A stretch of DNA of 64,000 nucleotides, taken from contig JABRWF010000003.1 in the NCBI GenBank assembly GCA_018343915.1, positions 868,001-932,000 on the forward strand, read 5' to 3'. Source of the stretch: Agroathelia rolfsii (Eukaryota; Basidiomycota; Agaricomycetes; Amylocorticiales; Amylocorticiaceae). Both the position numbers and the translations under genes were made by a program. The first letter of the stretch is position 1. Every line of letters begins with the position of its first letter. The notes under the pieces were generated by a model. That model made no database searches, was not told the DNA's origin, and was given only the letters and a program-made list of their open reading frames with translations. Positions 25,010 to 37,020 of this stretch are shown here, piece by piece.

Positions 25010-25954
25010 AGGATGGAGTATTTGGAGATCGGCCAGTAGCAGTCAACAAACTCAGGGGATGCGATTGACGATGAGAATAAGACGAGGTGGGTTGGATTTC
25101 ATATATAACAATCCTTTAGAGGTGTATCAATCATGGGCCATATAACATTTTTGGATATGAACCGAATTTCTGCCGGGGAAATAGTTGATAATAGGATCGC
25201 TTGAGCGAGTGAGGATGACAGCGAACGATTCCAGGATATATACACCGAAAACAACCCGAATCCTGTGTAAAGTTCGTGATAATACGATCATCAGTATTGA
25301 ACTCGTTGGATCTTATTGCTACCACGTACCGTGACGATATATTTACATCTCAACACTTGATGGGTAGTAAGCATATGTATGGCCTTCGTGGTTCTATGAA
25401 GAGATTAGTCCTCGAGCCCACAAGGTCAGGTCCGAGTAGCATCTCGCGGTTTCGACTTTGGATTGCCTCAAATGCTCAACAGCACACGTTTGGCATTTCA
25501 ACTTTCGACTTGAGAAGCACGAGTAACACCATAATTGTACCCAAAGGCTCCAGAAGGAGGGAAGTCGACTAAAGCCATCAAGGAGTTTTGTTTCAATGGG
25601 TTTGTGTCACTTGAGTAAAGTGCAACTCGCACAGAAGCGGCAGAACACAAGGTACGAGCTTGAGTTGTCCACCCCGGGCCGGTGTGCCGGATCCTACTTC
25701 GGAAGCTTGTGGTCCTCTGAGTCCGAGATGATGGCCGTCATCACCCTCGCGGTGATCACTACGCTCTTGTATATGTAATCAGAAAATCATCTCGTGGTAC
25801 AGAGCAGCAGACAAATAGAATTTCGGCTGTAATGACTCTATGGATACATCTCTAGGTCGTCTTCTGTTTACCAGCAAATTGTATTATCCCTTCTCATTTC
25901 TTTTTCTCTTTCCAAAGACTGGCTCGCCTCCTCCTCTCCCTTCCTTGCACACTA
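25010..25954. other. Intergenic between carboxylesterases A and B
   Basis: Promoter of esterase A and 3' flank of esterase B. Open stretches at 25276-25572 and 25596-25778 carry no recognisable motif and are not called. Confidence 0.55.
25101..25108 (-). promoter_or_regulatory. TATA-like box of carboxylesterase A
   Basis: TTATATAT on the minus strand, about 92 bases before the ATG at 25009, a usual spacing for a fungal TATA promoter. Inferred from sequence and position only. Confidence 0.45.
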
Positions 25955-28125
25955 TCATGCATTACTAGTAACATTGTCGTAGTAATTGATCGGCAAGCCC
26001 AATACCTGGCATTCTGTCAGTTCCTGGAAGGTATCTTGCCTACTCGGATAGTCCAGTCTCCTCAGGGTGTCCACTGCTGCTGATACAGGTTCCCACGTCC
26101 CACTGCTAGCGATAGCCGATGACGTATTAGTGTACCCTCGAACTGCAAGGTACTTCGAATCCGGATTTGGATTGTGAGTTCTAACAAAACTGGTCCAATA
26201 ATCCATGACGAGCTGCGTGAACGGCAAGTCGTATTGATCGCGATACCCGAGATCGAACTGGCCGAGCGTGCCAAACTGGAACATGAGATCGCCAGAGTGG
26301 CACCTAAAGTAAGGCAAGCTGGGGTCGCCCAGCGGGTGCGAAGCCGTCACGGGAGCATCGCACGTAGGCGCGTTAGGGTCCCATCCCGGAGTTTGATAAG
26401 AGCGATCGAATTGATAATAATATGCCGTAGGAAACACGCCGTTTTGGATTGCACTGTGCACCGTGGCTTGATCTATGCATCGGAACTCGACGTCGGTGGC
26501 CAGACGTGCGGTCAGGTTAAAGACGTCCAAGGTCGCATTTGATCCAGAGGGCAAGGGGAACAGGCTCGTGTCGGAAATGACCGCTGAAGCAACGCTGGGC
26601 TCGCCATATAAAATCGTGTAGATAGCATCAGTTCTGGTAGAACCCTCGGCTGGGTATGAGATGAAGGGGGCCCCATCCTCGGCCATGGAACCCCAGAGCA
26701 CAGGCACGTAAGCCGCCTGGCCCGGCGTCGTTACGTTCAGCTGAGTGGACGTAATGTAAGTACCATCGACAATAACATATCGCGCGATATCAGCCAGGTT
26801 GACGAGCGTCGAGGCCGATACCGATTTCAAACACGAAACTTCCTGTGTGGTCTCATTGCTGGTGCATCCAGTTTCTTGCAAGATGGCTTCGGCGGCAGTG
26901 CTGTACTCCTCAGAAGGGGTGTAGTAAAGGGAGTATGTCGTTGCGTAGTCATAGCCGCCCAGGTTGGAAGCCGGGATAGCAGCTGAGAACAACCCTCTCG
27001 CTTTCGGGCTGGCGAGCAACGCCCGCACCGATCCCGCGCCTGCGCTCTGGCCGTTTATCGTCACTCGGGAAGGATCTCCGCCGAAAGCTAGCTCAAATAT
27101 TAGAACAGTATCCTATATCTTTAAACGTGAACCTCACCTTTGATATTGGCTTGCACCCATTCCAGAGCCGTGATTTGATCAGCAATACCATAGTTGCCAG
27201 TGATGTTCGTCCCGGGTATGGCAAGGAAACCGAGCGTGGTCAACCTGTAGTTGATGGTAACGACAACAACATCGCCCCGTGATGCCATGTTTCCTCCGTC
27301 GAATGTAGGATCAGCGCCGGTGCCAGACGTAAACGCGCCGCCATGGATCCAGAAGAGTACGGGCCGCAATTCATTCGTCGCATTGGTAGAGGCAGGTATA
27401 TGCGGCGTGAAGATGTTGAGGAAAAGACAATCCTCGCTATAAGCTGCCGAACCGGTTTGCCAGCACTCATCGCCGAACGCGGTAGCCTCCACAACGGAGT
27501 CTTGAGTCGGTGAGACGGAGGAATAGGTCCAACGAGCGGGGTTGTTTGAATACGGGATCCCAAGGAATCTGAAACTTTTGTGATTGCGGAAGCCCACGTA
27601 CGTGTTGCCGTTCGAGGGGTTAGTCACGTTCACCTCATTCACCTCTGCAGCTATGCTAGTCGTGTCTGTAGTGCCGCTCGCGGATTGCGTACAAATGGCG
27701 GGCAATTGAGTGTTGGCGCTGGGCTTCCCAGAAAATTTTGGCGAGCCCCCATGAGCTGATGCAGCCACCACACCATCAGAGAGCCAAAATTTCCGAGTCG
27801 AAGAGGAACCTTGTCTGTAAAGGACATAGGAAAGTTCAGGTCCCAGGTCGGATTGCGCCGCTTTGGCAGATGAAGTCGTGACCAATGATTCTCCAAGGGC
27901 GGCGCACCCCGCATGCGCGGCTTCGTATGACAGAGGGGTGTTCAAGAGTAAAAAGCTGGCATGATTCGCGTCATCCGTCCAGTTAAGGTTGTTATGGAAA
28001 AGATGCGTAATCGAGGAGCCAATTTGGCCGGGAGTACCGAGCTTGGCGGCGCAAACGAGTGTGCTCGCAAAAGCCTCAAACGCGAGGAAACGACAAAGGG
28101 GACCCCAACCTAAATTGGAATACAT
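25955..28125 (-). CDS. Secreted type-B carboxylesterase/lipase B
   Basis: Tandem paralogue of esterase A with the same architecture: signal peptide, cysteine-containing N-terminal domain (CAALGESLV, FWLSDG, LPAICTQS), then COesterase domain with HGGAFTSGTG, EDCLFLNIF, nucleophile GQSAG (Ser344) and CHSGDL. Exons 28125-27138 and 27087-25955, 706 aa, one GT-AG intron at the same codon as in A. An upstream in-frame ATG at 28167 would add 14 residues. I choose 28125 because exon 1 is then exactly 988 nt, as in A, and the residues after it form a normal signal peptide. It differs from A mainly in surface positions and sequons. The catalytic set is intact, so the enzyme is probably active. Confidence 0.92.
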
Positions 28126-28211
28126 CGTTTTTGTCAGCCAACCAATGACGACTAGCAATAGCCCCACGAGATTGGGAGAGAGGGCGGCCTAATAAACATT
28201 CAGCGAGGTTC

Positions 28212-28218
28212 ATTTATA
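28212..28218 (-). promoter_or_regulatory. TATA-like box of carboxylesterase B
   Basis: TATAAAT on the minus strand, about 87 bases before the ATG at 28125, the same spacing as in esterase A. Confidence 0.45.
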
Positions 28219-28350
28219 GTTTTTTTTTCTTTCAGGGCTCATACATACAGGTCATGGGACCCAAGGGAGTTTTGCGTTAGGAGTTCAACCGAGTTTTTGC
28301 CGGTAATATAAGATATAAAAATATTATCGTCTGTGAAGAGGCCTACTGGC

Positions 28351-28368
28351 AGAGAGAGAGAGAGAGAA
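28351..28368. repeat. (AG)9 microsatellite
   Basis: Dinucleotide run read directly from the sequence. Confidence 0.9.
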
Positions 28369-28676
28369 CATGCAAAGGAGTCACGATGTGCAGGCCAGGA
28401 ATAGAGCGGATTTACGATAATAGACAAGTGTTCTTCGTCAATTCTTGAACAGATAATCTGCGTTGGAATACACCCGAAGGTCTTGAATGCGGAGACTTGA
28501 TTTGAGACCGAGGTAGAAAACTATCCCAGTATAATCTGTTTAGGGATTATCGGTCTGAGATCAATTCAAGTCAAAACATTGTAGGTAAAAGATGTCATTG
28601 ACAACTGTTACACACATCAAGATGAGGTTTAGGATGTATTGAAAAAAAACTTGAATGGACATGATCAAAACCACGA

Positions 28677-29720
28677 TTATACACGCTCAGCCGGTGCAGA
28701 TGAGGTAGCGTGTTCTTCTAACCACCGCCGCACATCCTTTTTACTAAGCAGCTTTGCCACTTCTTGACTTTTCTCCGTGGGTCTTTCGCGATATAACCGC
28801 ATGATGTGTCCGCTGACGGTCCAAACGTCCTCCCATTGAGCATCGAAGAGATCCCACCAGCCATCCGGTAATGGAATTCCGAGGTGACGGATGGTCAACA
28901 GGATGGCGGCACAGACAATAGTTGGAACCGAATAAATAGCGTATACAGGTGTTTGTAACCTACGAAGGGGCGTCTAAGACGGATCAGGAGAAGAAAAGGA
29001 TGGGGATACGCACGCATCATTAAGATATCCCCAAGCTCTTGAGCTTGCCTCTTCCTTGTTCATGAGACCCAGCACCCTAAGGTAATTTACCAGTGTCCCA
29101 TATGGTAATACGACATGCACATTGAAACCAAGGCGCTTAAGGATTTGCATCTCCGCTACCACGAGTGCATCTTTGAGATCATAGAATGTCTGACCAAAGT
29201 ACGACATCGGCGAGTAACGAAAGGTTGGTGTGTTTGGGGTAGCTGTCGACGAATGCGCTGCACGTTGTAAAAGCAGGTCGTATACGTTGATGAGATCGCG
29301 CATGCGTAATGGGCATTCTTCCAATTTAGAGGCAAGATAAAGAGCACCCATTCCGATGTCCTGACAGTTCATTCACGTCAATTGGGCGTTAAAAAGATTT
29401 CTTCGAAACGAGGCAAACTTACACCAATGCCAAACTGCTTCATGCTGGACACGTACCAGAAACGGTGAAATAGGATCTGGGCGGTCGCTACGGCGACTTG
29501 TTTTCTGACCTTTATCAGCTGAGTTTTTCCCTTTCCTTGTATTATGAAGCGTAATGGGACGACAAAAGACGCACTGTTTCAATAGAATGCCAGCTTGGTG
29601 TATCAACTTGCAGCCGTATGCACGCAAGTCCTGTTCAAGTTCCTCGGGGATGCCATCTTCGCGGGAAGGCGTATGCTGAATCTGAGATAGAGATGCCAGA
29701 GGAACAAGAGTGTTTGACAT
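28677..29720 (-). CDS. Cyclin L-type cyclin
   Basis: Transcription and splicing-associated cyclin, partner of a CDK10/CDK11-type kinase in the nucleus. Exons 29720-29575, 29504-29423, 29360-29010, 28973-28677; 291 aa. First cyclin box: QVAVATAQILFHRFWYVSSM followed by IGMGALYLASKLEECPLRMR, the hallmark of cyclin L. Second cyclin fold: PTIVCAAILLTIRHLGIPLP and the WDLFDAQWEDVW segment. Unlike animal cyclin L there is no C-terminal RS domain; the protein ends soon after the second fold. The introns are GT-AG, the shortest being 36 nt (28974-29009). It is transcribed divergently from the RS/RD-rich gene, with 156 bases between the two start codons. Confidence 0.9.
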
Positions 29721-29876
29721 GGCTCCCACTAGCAGCCAGCTTAGGTGTGCGTTTGAATCTTTAGTTAGTCCCCATCGTGTAAAGGCTGCATTGATTGCTC
29801 GTGGCTAATGTGGCACTTTCACGCCACTAGCGCCACAATCTCGGCGGTGGCTGAAACTGCAGTCTGGCAAACCGCC
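29721..29876. promoter_or_regulatory. Putative bidirectional promoter
   Basis: Only 156 bases separate the ATG of cyclin L (minus) from that of the RS/RD-rich gene (plus), so promoter elements must be shared or interleaved. No TATA box is seen. Confidence 0.55.
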
Positions 29877-31759
29877 ATGTCATACCGTCCAGACTACCGT
29901 GAGCGTGCACCGCGTCATTATCCAGCAGGCCACTATCCACCCCCGCACCCGCCGGAACGCGAACCAGAAGACTCATGGCATAGGCCACCGCGAGAATCCA
30001 ACAGTTATGTTCCACCTACTCATCCATCTACTCAGCCTGCACACCGCGACACACGAGCACCGTTAGGGCGTGCTGGAGACGCCTATGTGCCTGCTCGAGA
30101 GTACGACAGATACGCCGGGTCTTCTCGATATGCTGAGGAGGATTACTATAGGAGGCCGGCATGGGATGCAACAGAACGTGATTGGCGAAGGGATCGTGGT
30201 GGCAGAGACGACTGGAGAGATGACAGGGCTAGGGACAGACGGGAGTGGCCTAGTAGAGGTTACGAGAGAGATAAGGACTGGGATAGAGAGCGTGCAAGGG
30301 ATAGGGACAGGCCTCCGCCGCGAGATTGGGAAAGGGCAGAGGGAAATGATCGTTCGAGAGGCCGTGGTCGTGGATTTAGTCGAAGTGGGCCTGATTCAAG
30401 ATGGGATTCCAAGGACACACGGCCTTCTGATCCTAGCAAAGAGGAAAGAAAATGGGAAACGAGGCGGTCTGCTTCTCCTCCTAGGCGTATGAGTGAGCTT
30501 CTTTCTTTCTTTCTTTTTTTTACTTAGCGGATATGCATTCTTAACTAACATCTCGCAATCCATAGCTAGCTCGCCACGAAGGTCGACTTCTCCAACCTCT
30601 CCGAGAAAGGTTCACATGCTTCCCCGCAGATCCCCTACTCCTCCTCTACCTCCAACCGGACTGGACGAATCTACAGTCTCTTCGCAATTGCCCGCTCATG
30701 AATCTCCCAAGCCTCCCCATTCTCCATTACGACCAGTAGAAAGAAGAGTAGACGAACACATCCCTGAGCGTGGTCCAAATATCCCTCAGGCCTCTGAACC
30801 CGGCAACTCCAGTAATGATATCGTCATGTCTGCTCCAGAGGACATCACCCCTGGAACGGTCATTCCACCGATGGCCCCTGCTGCACTTGAAGCCAAGATT
30901 GAGCCCGCGCCAATCATTTCAGATCAGCAGAACTCCAGGCCAATAGCTGCAGCTCGAGAAGTCACTGCATCTTCTTTCGCTTCAACTAGGACAGGGCCAT
31001 CGTTGCACTCTATGCACTCTACCGCCAGCCCTCTGACCGCGCCGCAAGTACCGACACGTCCTTCTGTCTTCGCTCCACCCAGCGCCCCCAGAAACTTTGG
31101 AAATCCACCCTCGGGTCCCAGAGCAGAGGCCAATCTACCCCGCGGCCCCCGTCATTCTTTCTCCTCTTCGTATGTTCCGAAGATCAGAACAGAAGACACG
31201 GCGGTGGCATCCAAGTTGATTGATGCCGTTGCATCTCCTATGCAAGCCAGGACACCGAGCACCACCATGTCATCCATTTCATTCAAAAAACCTGAGTCCC
31301 CTCAGGTTCCTCGTCCGCTCACGCCGATTCTACCGGAAATCGAAATACCGCCTTATCGTCTCCCTCATGAGATTGCGGATGAAAGAGAGCGTCTGGCACG
31401 AGAAGTTCAGAATATGAACATGAACAGCCAACCGAAGACACGGTGGGAGAAGATTAAAGATCTGGAGAAGAAGGTATGTTTTGTTTTCTCTTGTGTATCC
31501 TCCCACCTCGAATATTTGTGAATCCTGAACCGAATCCGTCTATCATCAACAGATTGAGGAGCAACAAAAACGCCGAGAACAGCACCAGATTTCTGCAGCG
31601 GATGCGCTCAAGGCGTGTTGGCGTGCGACTTGGGAGGTCGAGTTGGCCAACATAGATCTGAGGTCGGCAGAGGCGAGGAGACAGAGTACGGCAAACATGC
31701 TGGAGAAAGCTAAAGCAGGAGCGCTTGGCCCGTCTTTAGAGGAGATTGATGCATGGTGA
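29877..31759 (+). CDS. RS/RD-rich nuclear protein, function unknown
   Basis: Exons 29877-30486, 30566-31473, 31553-31759; 574 aa. An ATG further upstream is not needed; MSYRPDYRERAP at 29877 is a good start just outside the cyclin L gene. Residues about 1-200 are rich in Arg, Asp, Ser, Tyr and Pro (RDRREWPSRGYERDKDWDRE, then an RGRGRG patch), like RS/RD domains of splicing and RNA-binding proteins. A Ser/Pro-rich middle follows (SPRRSTSPTSPRK). The C-terminal 130 residues are predicted helical or coiled coil (ADERERLAREVQNMNMNS, WEKIKDLEKKIEEQQKRREQ). No RRM or other fold is recognised. Its divergent pairing with cyclin L fits a role in RNA processing, but this is inference. Confidence 0.8.
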
Positions 31760-32056
31760 ATGTATATTATAGTAGTGTTTGCATGTGCTGGTATCGAAGC
31801 TCTTCCTGCGCCTTGTGTCTCACTTCTCTCTCTCTTTTTCGATTCCGTTCGGTTATTAGCTCACTTATTTCTAAGAAGTGTTCTAGTTTAATGCACTATT
31901 ATTGTACACTGGTCACCTCACTCAGCAAGCGAAACGGCCCTCCGCGAGCACATGAAAAATAAGCAATATTACAACGTAATTAATATTTGAGAATCCTGGT
32001 TTGAAGTATCCAAGTTATCGAGAATGTATCAGGGATTTGGTGGTGCTATGACTTGG

Positions 32057-32555
32057 TCAATGGCCGACATTCCATGTATGTCTGAGACGGTTCGTTAGGA
32101 AGTACACAAAAGAATCCACGTTCCTAAACATTAGAGGAATGTGTTGAGATGGTGCCATATTGTGGAATACTGGTTCCCGACGTACCTGCATAGCTTCAAA
32201 CAGCCGTTTTGAGTGCATTTGTAACTGTACCGCGTAAACAACGCGGACGTTCTGTCAGCCTCTTGACCTGCCGGTGAAAGTGCGTAAAGACGAAGATACA
32301 CACCATCATGCACTCCCGTTTATTTACACCAGCCTCTCGGCATATTTCCGACTCTGGTGCATCACGCTCGCTGTCAAAGGTATAGTGCGTTGCTGGGCTT
32401 TCCTGTTTCAAGGGATAGAGTATCCAGCATAAGCCGTATTAGGTTGCCTGAGAGTCACTGCGGTAGTAGAGAGCTTTGCATGCCTTGATAAACGAGTCCA
32501 GCACCTGATCAGCGTCTGACTTTGCTGATTTTTGTTTAGACGTAGAAGGGAACAT
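32057..32555 (-). CDS. Small hypothetical protein candidate
   Basis: Not recognised. A three-exon model (32555-32448, 32402-32304, 32224-32057) gives about 124 aa starting MFPSTSKQKSAKSDADQVLD and ending RLRHTWNVGH. The first intron (45 nt) would be GC-AG and the second (79 nt) GT-AG. All three pieces are open and phase-compatible, and the residue composition looks protein-like. No motif, no paralogue in the window, so it may be spurious. Confidence 0.3.
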
Positions 32556-32811
32556 GTTTGTTTCTCGAGGTTATTACCAATGGTAAAGAAACCAAAGGCG
32601 TCAAATTACCCCCGTAGTTATATATGCAGAAGGCGAGTGGCTGCCCAGCCATGACGTCACTGAACTGATCGCTTGTTCATGTTATGATCCCGGGGTTGGC
32701 TATGACGCTCCAGTTGGTTCATGGGTGTTGCAGGACGCAGCACAAAATGGCTGGCGGGCTCTCTAAGACGCAAGAGTCTACTTCCTTTCCTCTGTACTAA
32801 TATCGCGACAA

Positions 32812-33753
32812 ATGGCGGATATTGAATCGAAAAAATCCCTGTATCATACTTCAACTTACCGTGCCGCTGGCACGGCGATGATGGACTTTACACCTATTAA
32901 TCAAATTCACCAGCATCTATGCGCTTTTCATACTTATGCGTAAGCCCAATACGTTGGCGGCTCTGGTTTTTGTAGTCCCTGACGTCGTCTGTTACAAAAA
33001 CAAAGCCATGACCGCTCTCGTCATGTCGAGGCACACCATTTCTGCACTCATCTCTCGCACGACTTCCATCAGTGTGTTATATATGATTCAGATAAGCCTG
33101 ATGCGAGGCTTATTGGGATAGAGTATATTGTTTCTGAGGATGTAAGTGTTACGTCCATTGTTCTTTTGATATATTATATATCGTATATGGTGTAGATCTT
33201 TAACTCGCTGCCGCCAGAAGAGAAAAAGTACTGGCACTCGCACAAGCTTGAGGTCGAGAGCGGGGTACTGCAGTTACAGGTAAAGTATCTTTATAGCATC
33301 ACTGAGAAAGAAAAAAAGATCGAAATGATTTACTCCTTGTTTTGATCGTAGGTGAAAAGTACTGTTCCTAGTCAGTTTCTACATGGTTAGACCTACACCG
33401 TCATCGCATATACTGAATGCATTTATCTAGCCGCTGCAGTTGAAACGGCCGAACAACCGGCCATGCTCTCTTTGCAGACGACGTATGGAAAGACGATCCA
33501 TACCTGGGCATTCGATATCCACCCTGACCTGCCTCTTGGTCCACCCAACTTGATGATGTCCTACACCGCTCCCGACCAGATACCGACTGAGCAGGTGAAA
33601 GAGCGAGATGATAGGTTGGGTATGGACACTGAGCGTGTCAGGGAGTCGAGGAAAGGGTATCTTCTGAGCGGGTATGAGAAAGCTGCTGGATCGGATGAAT
33701 GGGAGAAGACGGGGAAAGGTGTGCGATTTGAACCTATTGAGACTAACTTGTGA
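32812..33753 (+). CDS. Oil-body-associated protein-like (DUF1264 family)
   Basis: Member of the DUF1264/OBAP family, known in plants from seed oil bodies; the fungal role is unknown and a lipid-droplet link is inferred. Exons 32812-32939, 33006-33141, 33196-33279, 33352-33370 (19 nt), 33431-33753; 229 aa, the usual family length. Hallmarks: [76 protein letters not shown] and [12 protein letters not shown]. The ATG at 32812 begins [20 protein letters not shown]. All introns are GT-AG and the frame is intact. Confidence 0.9.
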
Positions 33754-34899
33754 GATCGAGGACAAGAAAGTTTGGCTGGGAAAACAAAATTTTGTATAGT
33801 ATAATTAGTGATTGTCTTGACGATCCTGAAATCGTTCGTAAACAAAAACGGTACAATATAATGAGCAGATATAACCATCAGAATTCGTGGAATGAGCAGG
33901 GTTAATAACTCCATAGCTCGTCCGAGGGATGAATTGTGCAGTGCTACCAAATCATGACACAAGAGCCTGATCGCGATGATAAAACATGCCTCAAATTCGT
34001 TGTGCAACGACTGTCATCTAAACACTACAAGGCTGGAAAATGAAACAGGGTCAAATCATAGAACACTCACGGCAATTTCTGGAGCTTTAGTGCGTGTTGT
34101 CGCTACGATCCAAAAAACAAACGCCGAAAACACGACTTTTGATTTAAATGGCATCTCAATAAGCGCAACGCGATAATTAATTGCCATCAATACGGTAATA
34201 CTGCATATATCACTGATGGGTCGGTGAGCTCATCGGCTACAACCAGCCTTAGGTATATGATTGGGGAGCTCGGGGATCACTTATATGGTGCATCATCATC
34301 TGTGGATGGAAACGTAAAAGCGACAGTGATCAGATACATGTGGTTTAGAATAAGCAGTTGTAAGCGACTCCAGGACCAGAGAATGTAATTTCGTAGAACG
34401 TTGAAACGGCCTTGGTTTGGGCAGGACAGAGCGCTTGTTATTTTGTTCACAAAGCCACCGACCAGCTATTCTCAGGGTGATGTACATGATTGAATGATGC
34501 GGCGGGTCAAGTTCATCATCAACATCATCGGGCGTGGCGGCATTGTTTACGACAGATGCAACATGTTCAGTGGCAGGTATGACTTCACAGAAGGACGACG
34601 AGAAGACGGCTCATACTAGTGTGTCAACACGCATTGATGTGATAAGGATCCTGTACGACTGTGTTCCAGTAGTAAATAGCAATAAGCCAGCACCGTAATA
34701 ATTCTGTTCAGCTCTGAGGCTGCAGCACAAAAGCCACTGGGCCATTATAGCAGAGGCGTGATGTGTGACTAGCGTGACATAGGGGGGCCGCGCACAGCCG
34801 TGTCGTCGTAGGGCCATTCGTCCTTGCCTCCTCCTCCATTCGTCCAGCCCGCCTGTCTAACGCACCTGCCCCTTCTCACCACCCCGCCTACAACACACG
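33754..34899. other. Intergenic, no gene supported
   Basis: The 3' flank of the DUF1264 gene and 5' flank of YPT1. No TATA box or recognisable coding stretch. Confidence 0.6.
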
Positions 34900-36106
34900 A
34901 TGCACACGAGCGAATACGACTATCTCTTCAAGCTCCTCCTCATTGGAGACTCCGGTGTCGGAAAGGTTCGGTTGCCACCATCCACTCGAAAGCGCGCAAT
35001 TGGTGGTTCTGACGTAGATACGCTTGCGTTTATGCTTCCCTATAACATAGTCTTGTCTGTTGCTGCGGTTCGCGGATGACACCTACACCGAGAGCTACAT
35101 CAGCACCATTGGTGTCGATTTCAAGATTCGAACGATTGAGCTGGAAGGCAAGACTGTGAAGCTGCAGATTGTGAGTAGCGCAGTCGTAATTGGCGGTCTC
35201 ATCCGGATCGTCTGGGTAGGCGGCCACGAGGTGGTGTGCTCTGTGTTGTGCGATGATGAATGGCTTCCTCCTGGTGCCTTTCATTTTTGTGCTCTAGCCC
35301 GCCTTTTGAAGCTTGCTTACCCTTTCACATTCTCATCGTTTACATACATTTATGACTAACGTGATCTTGCTCCCTGTCTATAGTGGGACACTGCAGGTTC
35401 GTTTTACTATGCGGCTACAGGCCTGGTTGTACTCACTTATCCGACCGTTCTCTCTGACATTGTCCTCTTCCACCAGGCCAGGAACGATTCCGCACAATCA
35501 CATCCTCATACTACCGTGGCGCACACGGTATCATCGTCGTCTATGACGTGACAGATAACGGCAAGTTGCATCATATGCCATTGGAGCGCGAACCCACGAT
35601 CTAACATATTCCTTGTTTGTCTCTTTCTCTAGACACATTCACAAATGTAAAGCAATGGCTCCAAGAAATTGACCGCTACGCTTCGGAAGGCGTGAACAAG
35701 CTGCTTGTGGGCAACAAGTCAGATTTGACGAACAAGAAGGTTGTTGAGTACAGCGTGGCAAAGGTGAACAGAACAGATATACTACTATACATCCTTGATC
35801 AAAGCTGATACACCGGGATCATCGCATAGGAATTCGCTGACCAGCTCAGCATCCCCTTCCTGGAAACATCGGCCAAGAATGCAACCAATGTCGAACAGGC
35901 CTTCCTGACAATGGCTAAGCAGATCAAGGATCGGTGCGTATATCTGTGTTAGTAACGTCACCATCGTGTTGATGCTAACGCTGGGGCCCTTTTTCCCTCC
36001 ATATAGCATGGGCTCCACTTCGACACCTGCTGGCGGTGCAAGCAAGTCTACAACAGTTAGCCCCGGCCAGAACGTCGCCCAATCGACTTCCTCGGGATGC
36101 TGCTAA
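34900..36106 (+). CDS. YPT1: Rab GTPase YPT1 (Rab1)
   Basis: Small GTPase controlling ER-to-Golgi transport and autophagy. Seven exons: 34900-34965, 35051-35170, 35384-35396 (13 nt), 35477-35560, 35633-35763, 35830-35933, 36007-36106; 205 aa, the normal size. P-loop GDSGVGKS at 16-23, effector region [14 protein letters not shown], switch [25 protein letters not shown] and ETSAK base-recognition motifs, and the C-terminal CC for geranylgeranylation (SSGCC). The 13-nt exon encodes WDTA(G). The intron at 35561-35632 is GC-AG with an ideal donor (G|GCAAGT). Intron 2 is 213 nt. Highly conserved and intact. Confidence 0.96.
35561..35632 (+). other. GC-AG intron in YPT1
   Basis: Donor AACG|GCAAGT, acceptor CTCTAG|AC. 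The spliced product [13 protein letters not shown] matches Rab1 exactly, so this noncanonical intron is well supported. Confidence 0.9.
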
Positions 36107-37020
36107 ACGCATGGCGATAGTTGGTGTGTGTAGCGTGGGCATCATTATATTGTGATTTTACGTAGACCCCCGACCCATTTGCGCCTTTTTTTGAGATCGC
36201 CTTGATCGGACTCTCTATTACGACTTTCCCGTATTACAGGTAACCATCTCCGATGTTTACAGGCCTAGACGGTAGTTTATCGAAGGTGGACTCTTGTTTT
36301 GTATGTGTTGCTCCCAATGATAGCTTACATTGATCCTGCTACGACTTCTTTTGTTTCCTTCCATCCTTTCATTTCCACTTCTTCTGTCTTGCGATGATGA
36401 TGATGATGATGATCCGATTCTCTTTCAATACCATATACTTCCTTTCTCTTCTTTTCATGATGTGAAGTTATCATTCAAAACATGAGCCTAGCTCCCTTGT
36501 AGCTGTTATCATCGCCCACGTAATAAGTCGATCAAAAAGAGTCGAGACTATCAGACGATAGCACTACATAAGCACATATGACTTCCTTCAACTAGCTCGG
36601 GCTACTGGCATCATTCATTATGAGCGGCGCCGTGTGACTTGCTCATGAATGCGACTATTCTAAGTGCTTCTTTGTGAATCTGCGTGATTGTTCGCTGCCG
36701 TCCACATGGGGGAGGGGGGGGGCAATACATAAATGCACTACGGACTTGGGATGGAGAGAGAGCAACGGGCACACTCGATCGCATCCATAGTCAAGGCAGG
36801 CCATCTCTTGTCCTAATAACCCACGAGAGATCTCTACTCTCTTTTGCCGTCACTTTGTGAGTCATGTACACATCAGATCGACTCGAGGGCCTATATAAGA
36901 AGATCTCACCAACTTGTCTTCTATTTTCTCTCCGTCTTACGACTTGACTGACTTGGCCTTCTCTCTCGAAAAATTTCAAAGAGTACACTCAGCACTTGAA
37001 TCATCACCGCGACCATCATC
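36107..37020. other. Intergenic with PDX1 promoter
   Basis: YPT1 3' flank with a (GAT)7-like run at about 36393-36413 and a G-rich run near 36708-36721. The PDX1 TATA box is at 36892-36899. No gene. Confidence 0.6.
36892..36899 (+). promoter_or_regulatory. TATA box of PDX1
   Basis: TATATAAG, 122-129 bases upstream of the PDX1 start codon and followed by a pyrimidine-rich leader. Assigned by sequence and position. Confidence 0.6.

Larger units (their letters stand above)
28126..28676. other. Intergenic: esterase B promoter and cyclin L 3' flank
   Basis: Contains an (AG)n run at about 28351-28368. No gene seen. Confidence 0.6.
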
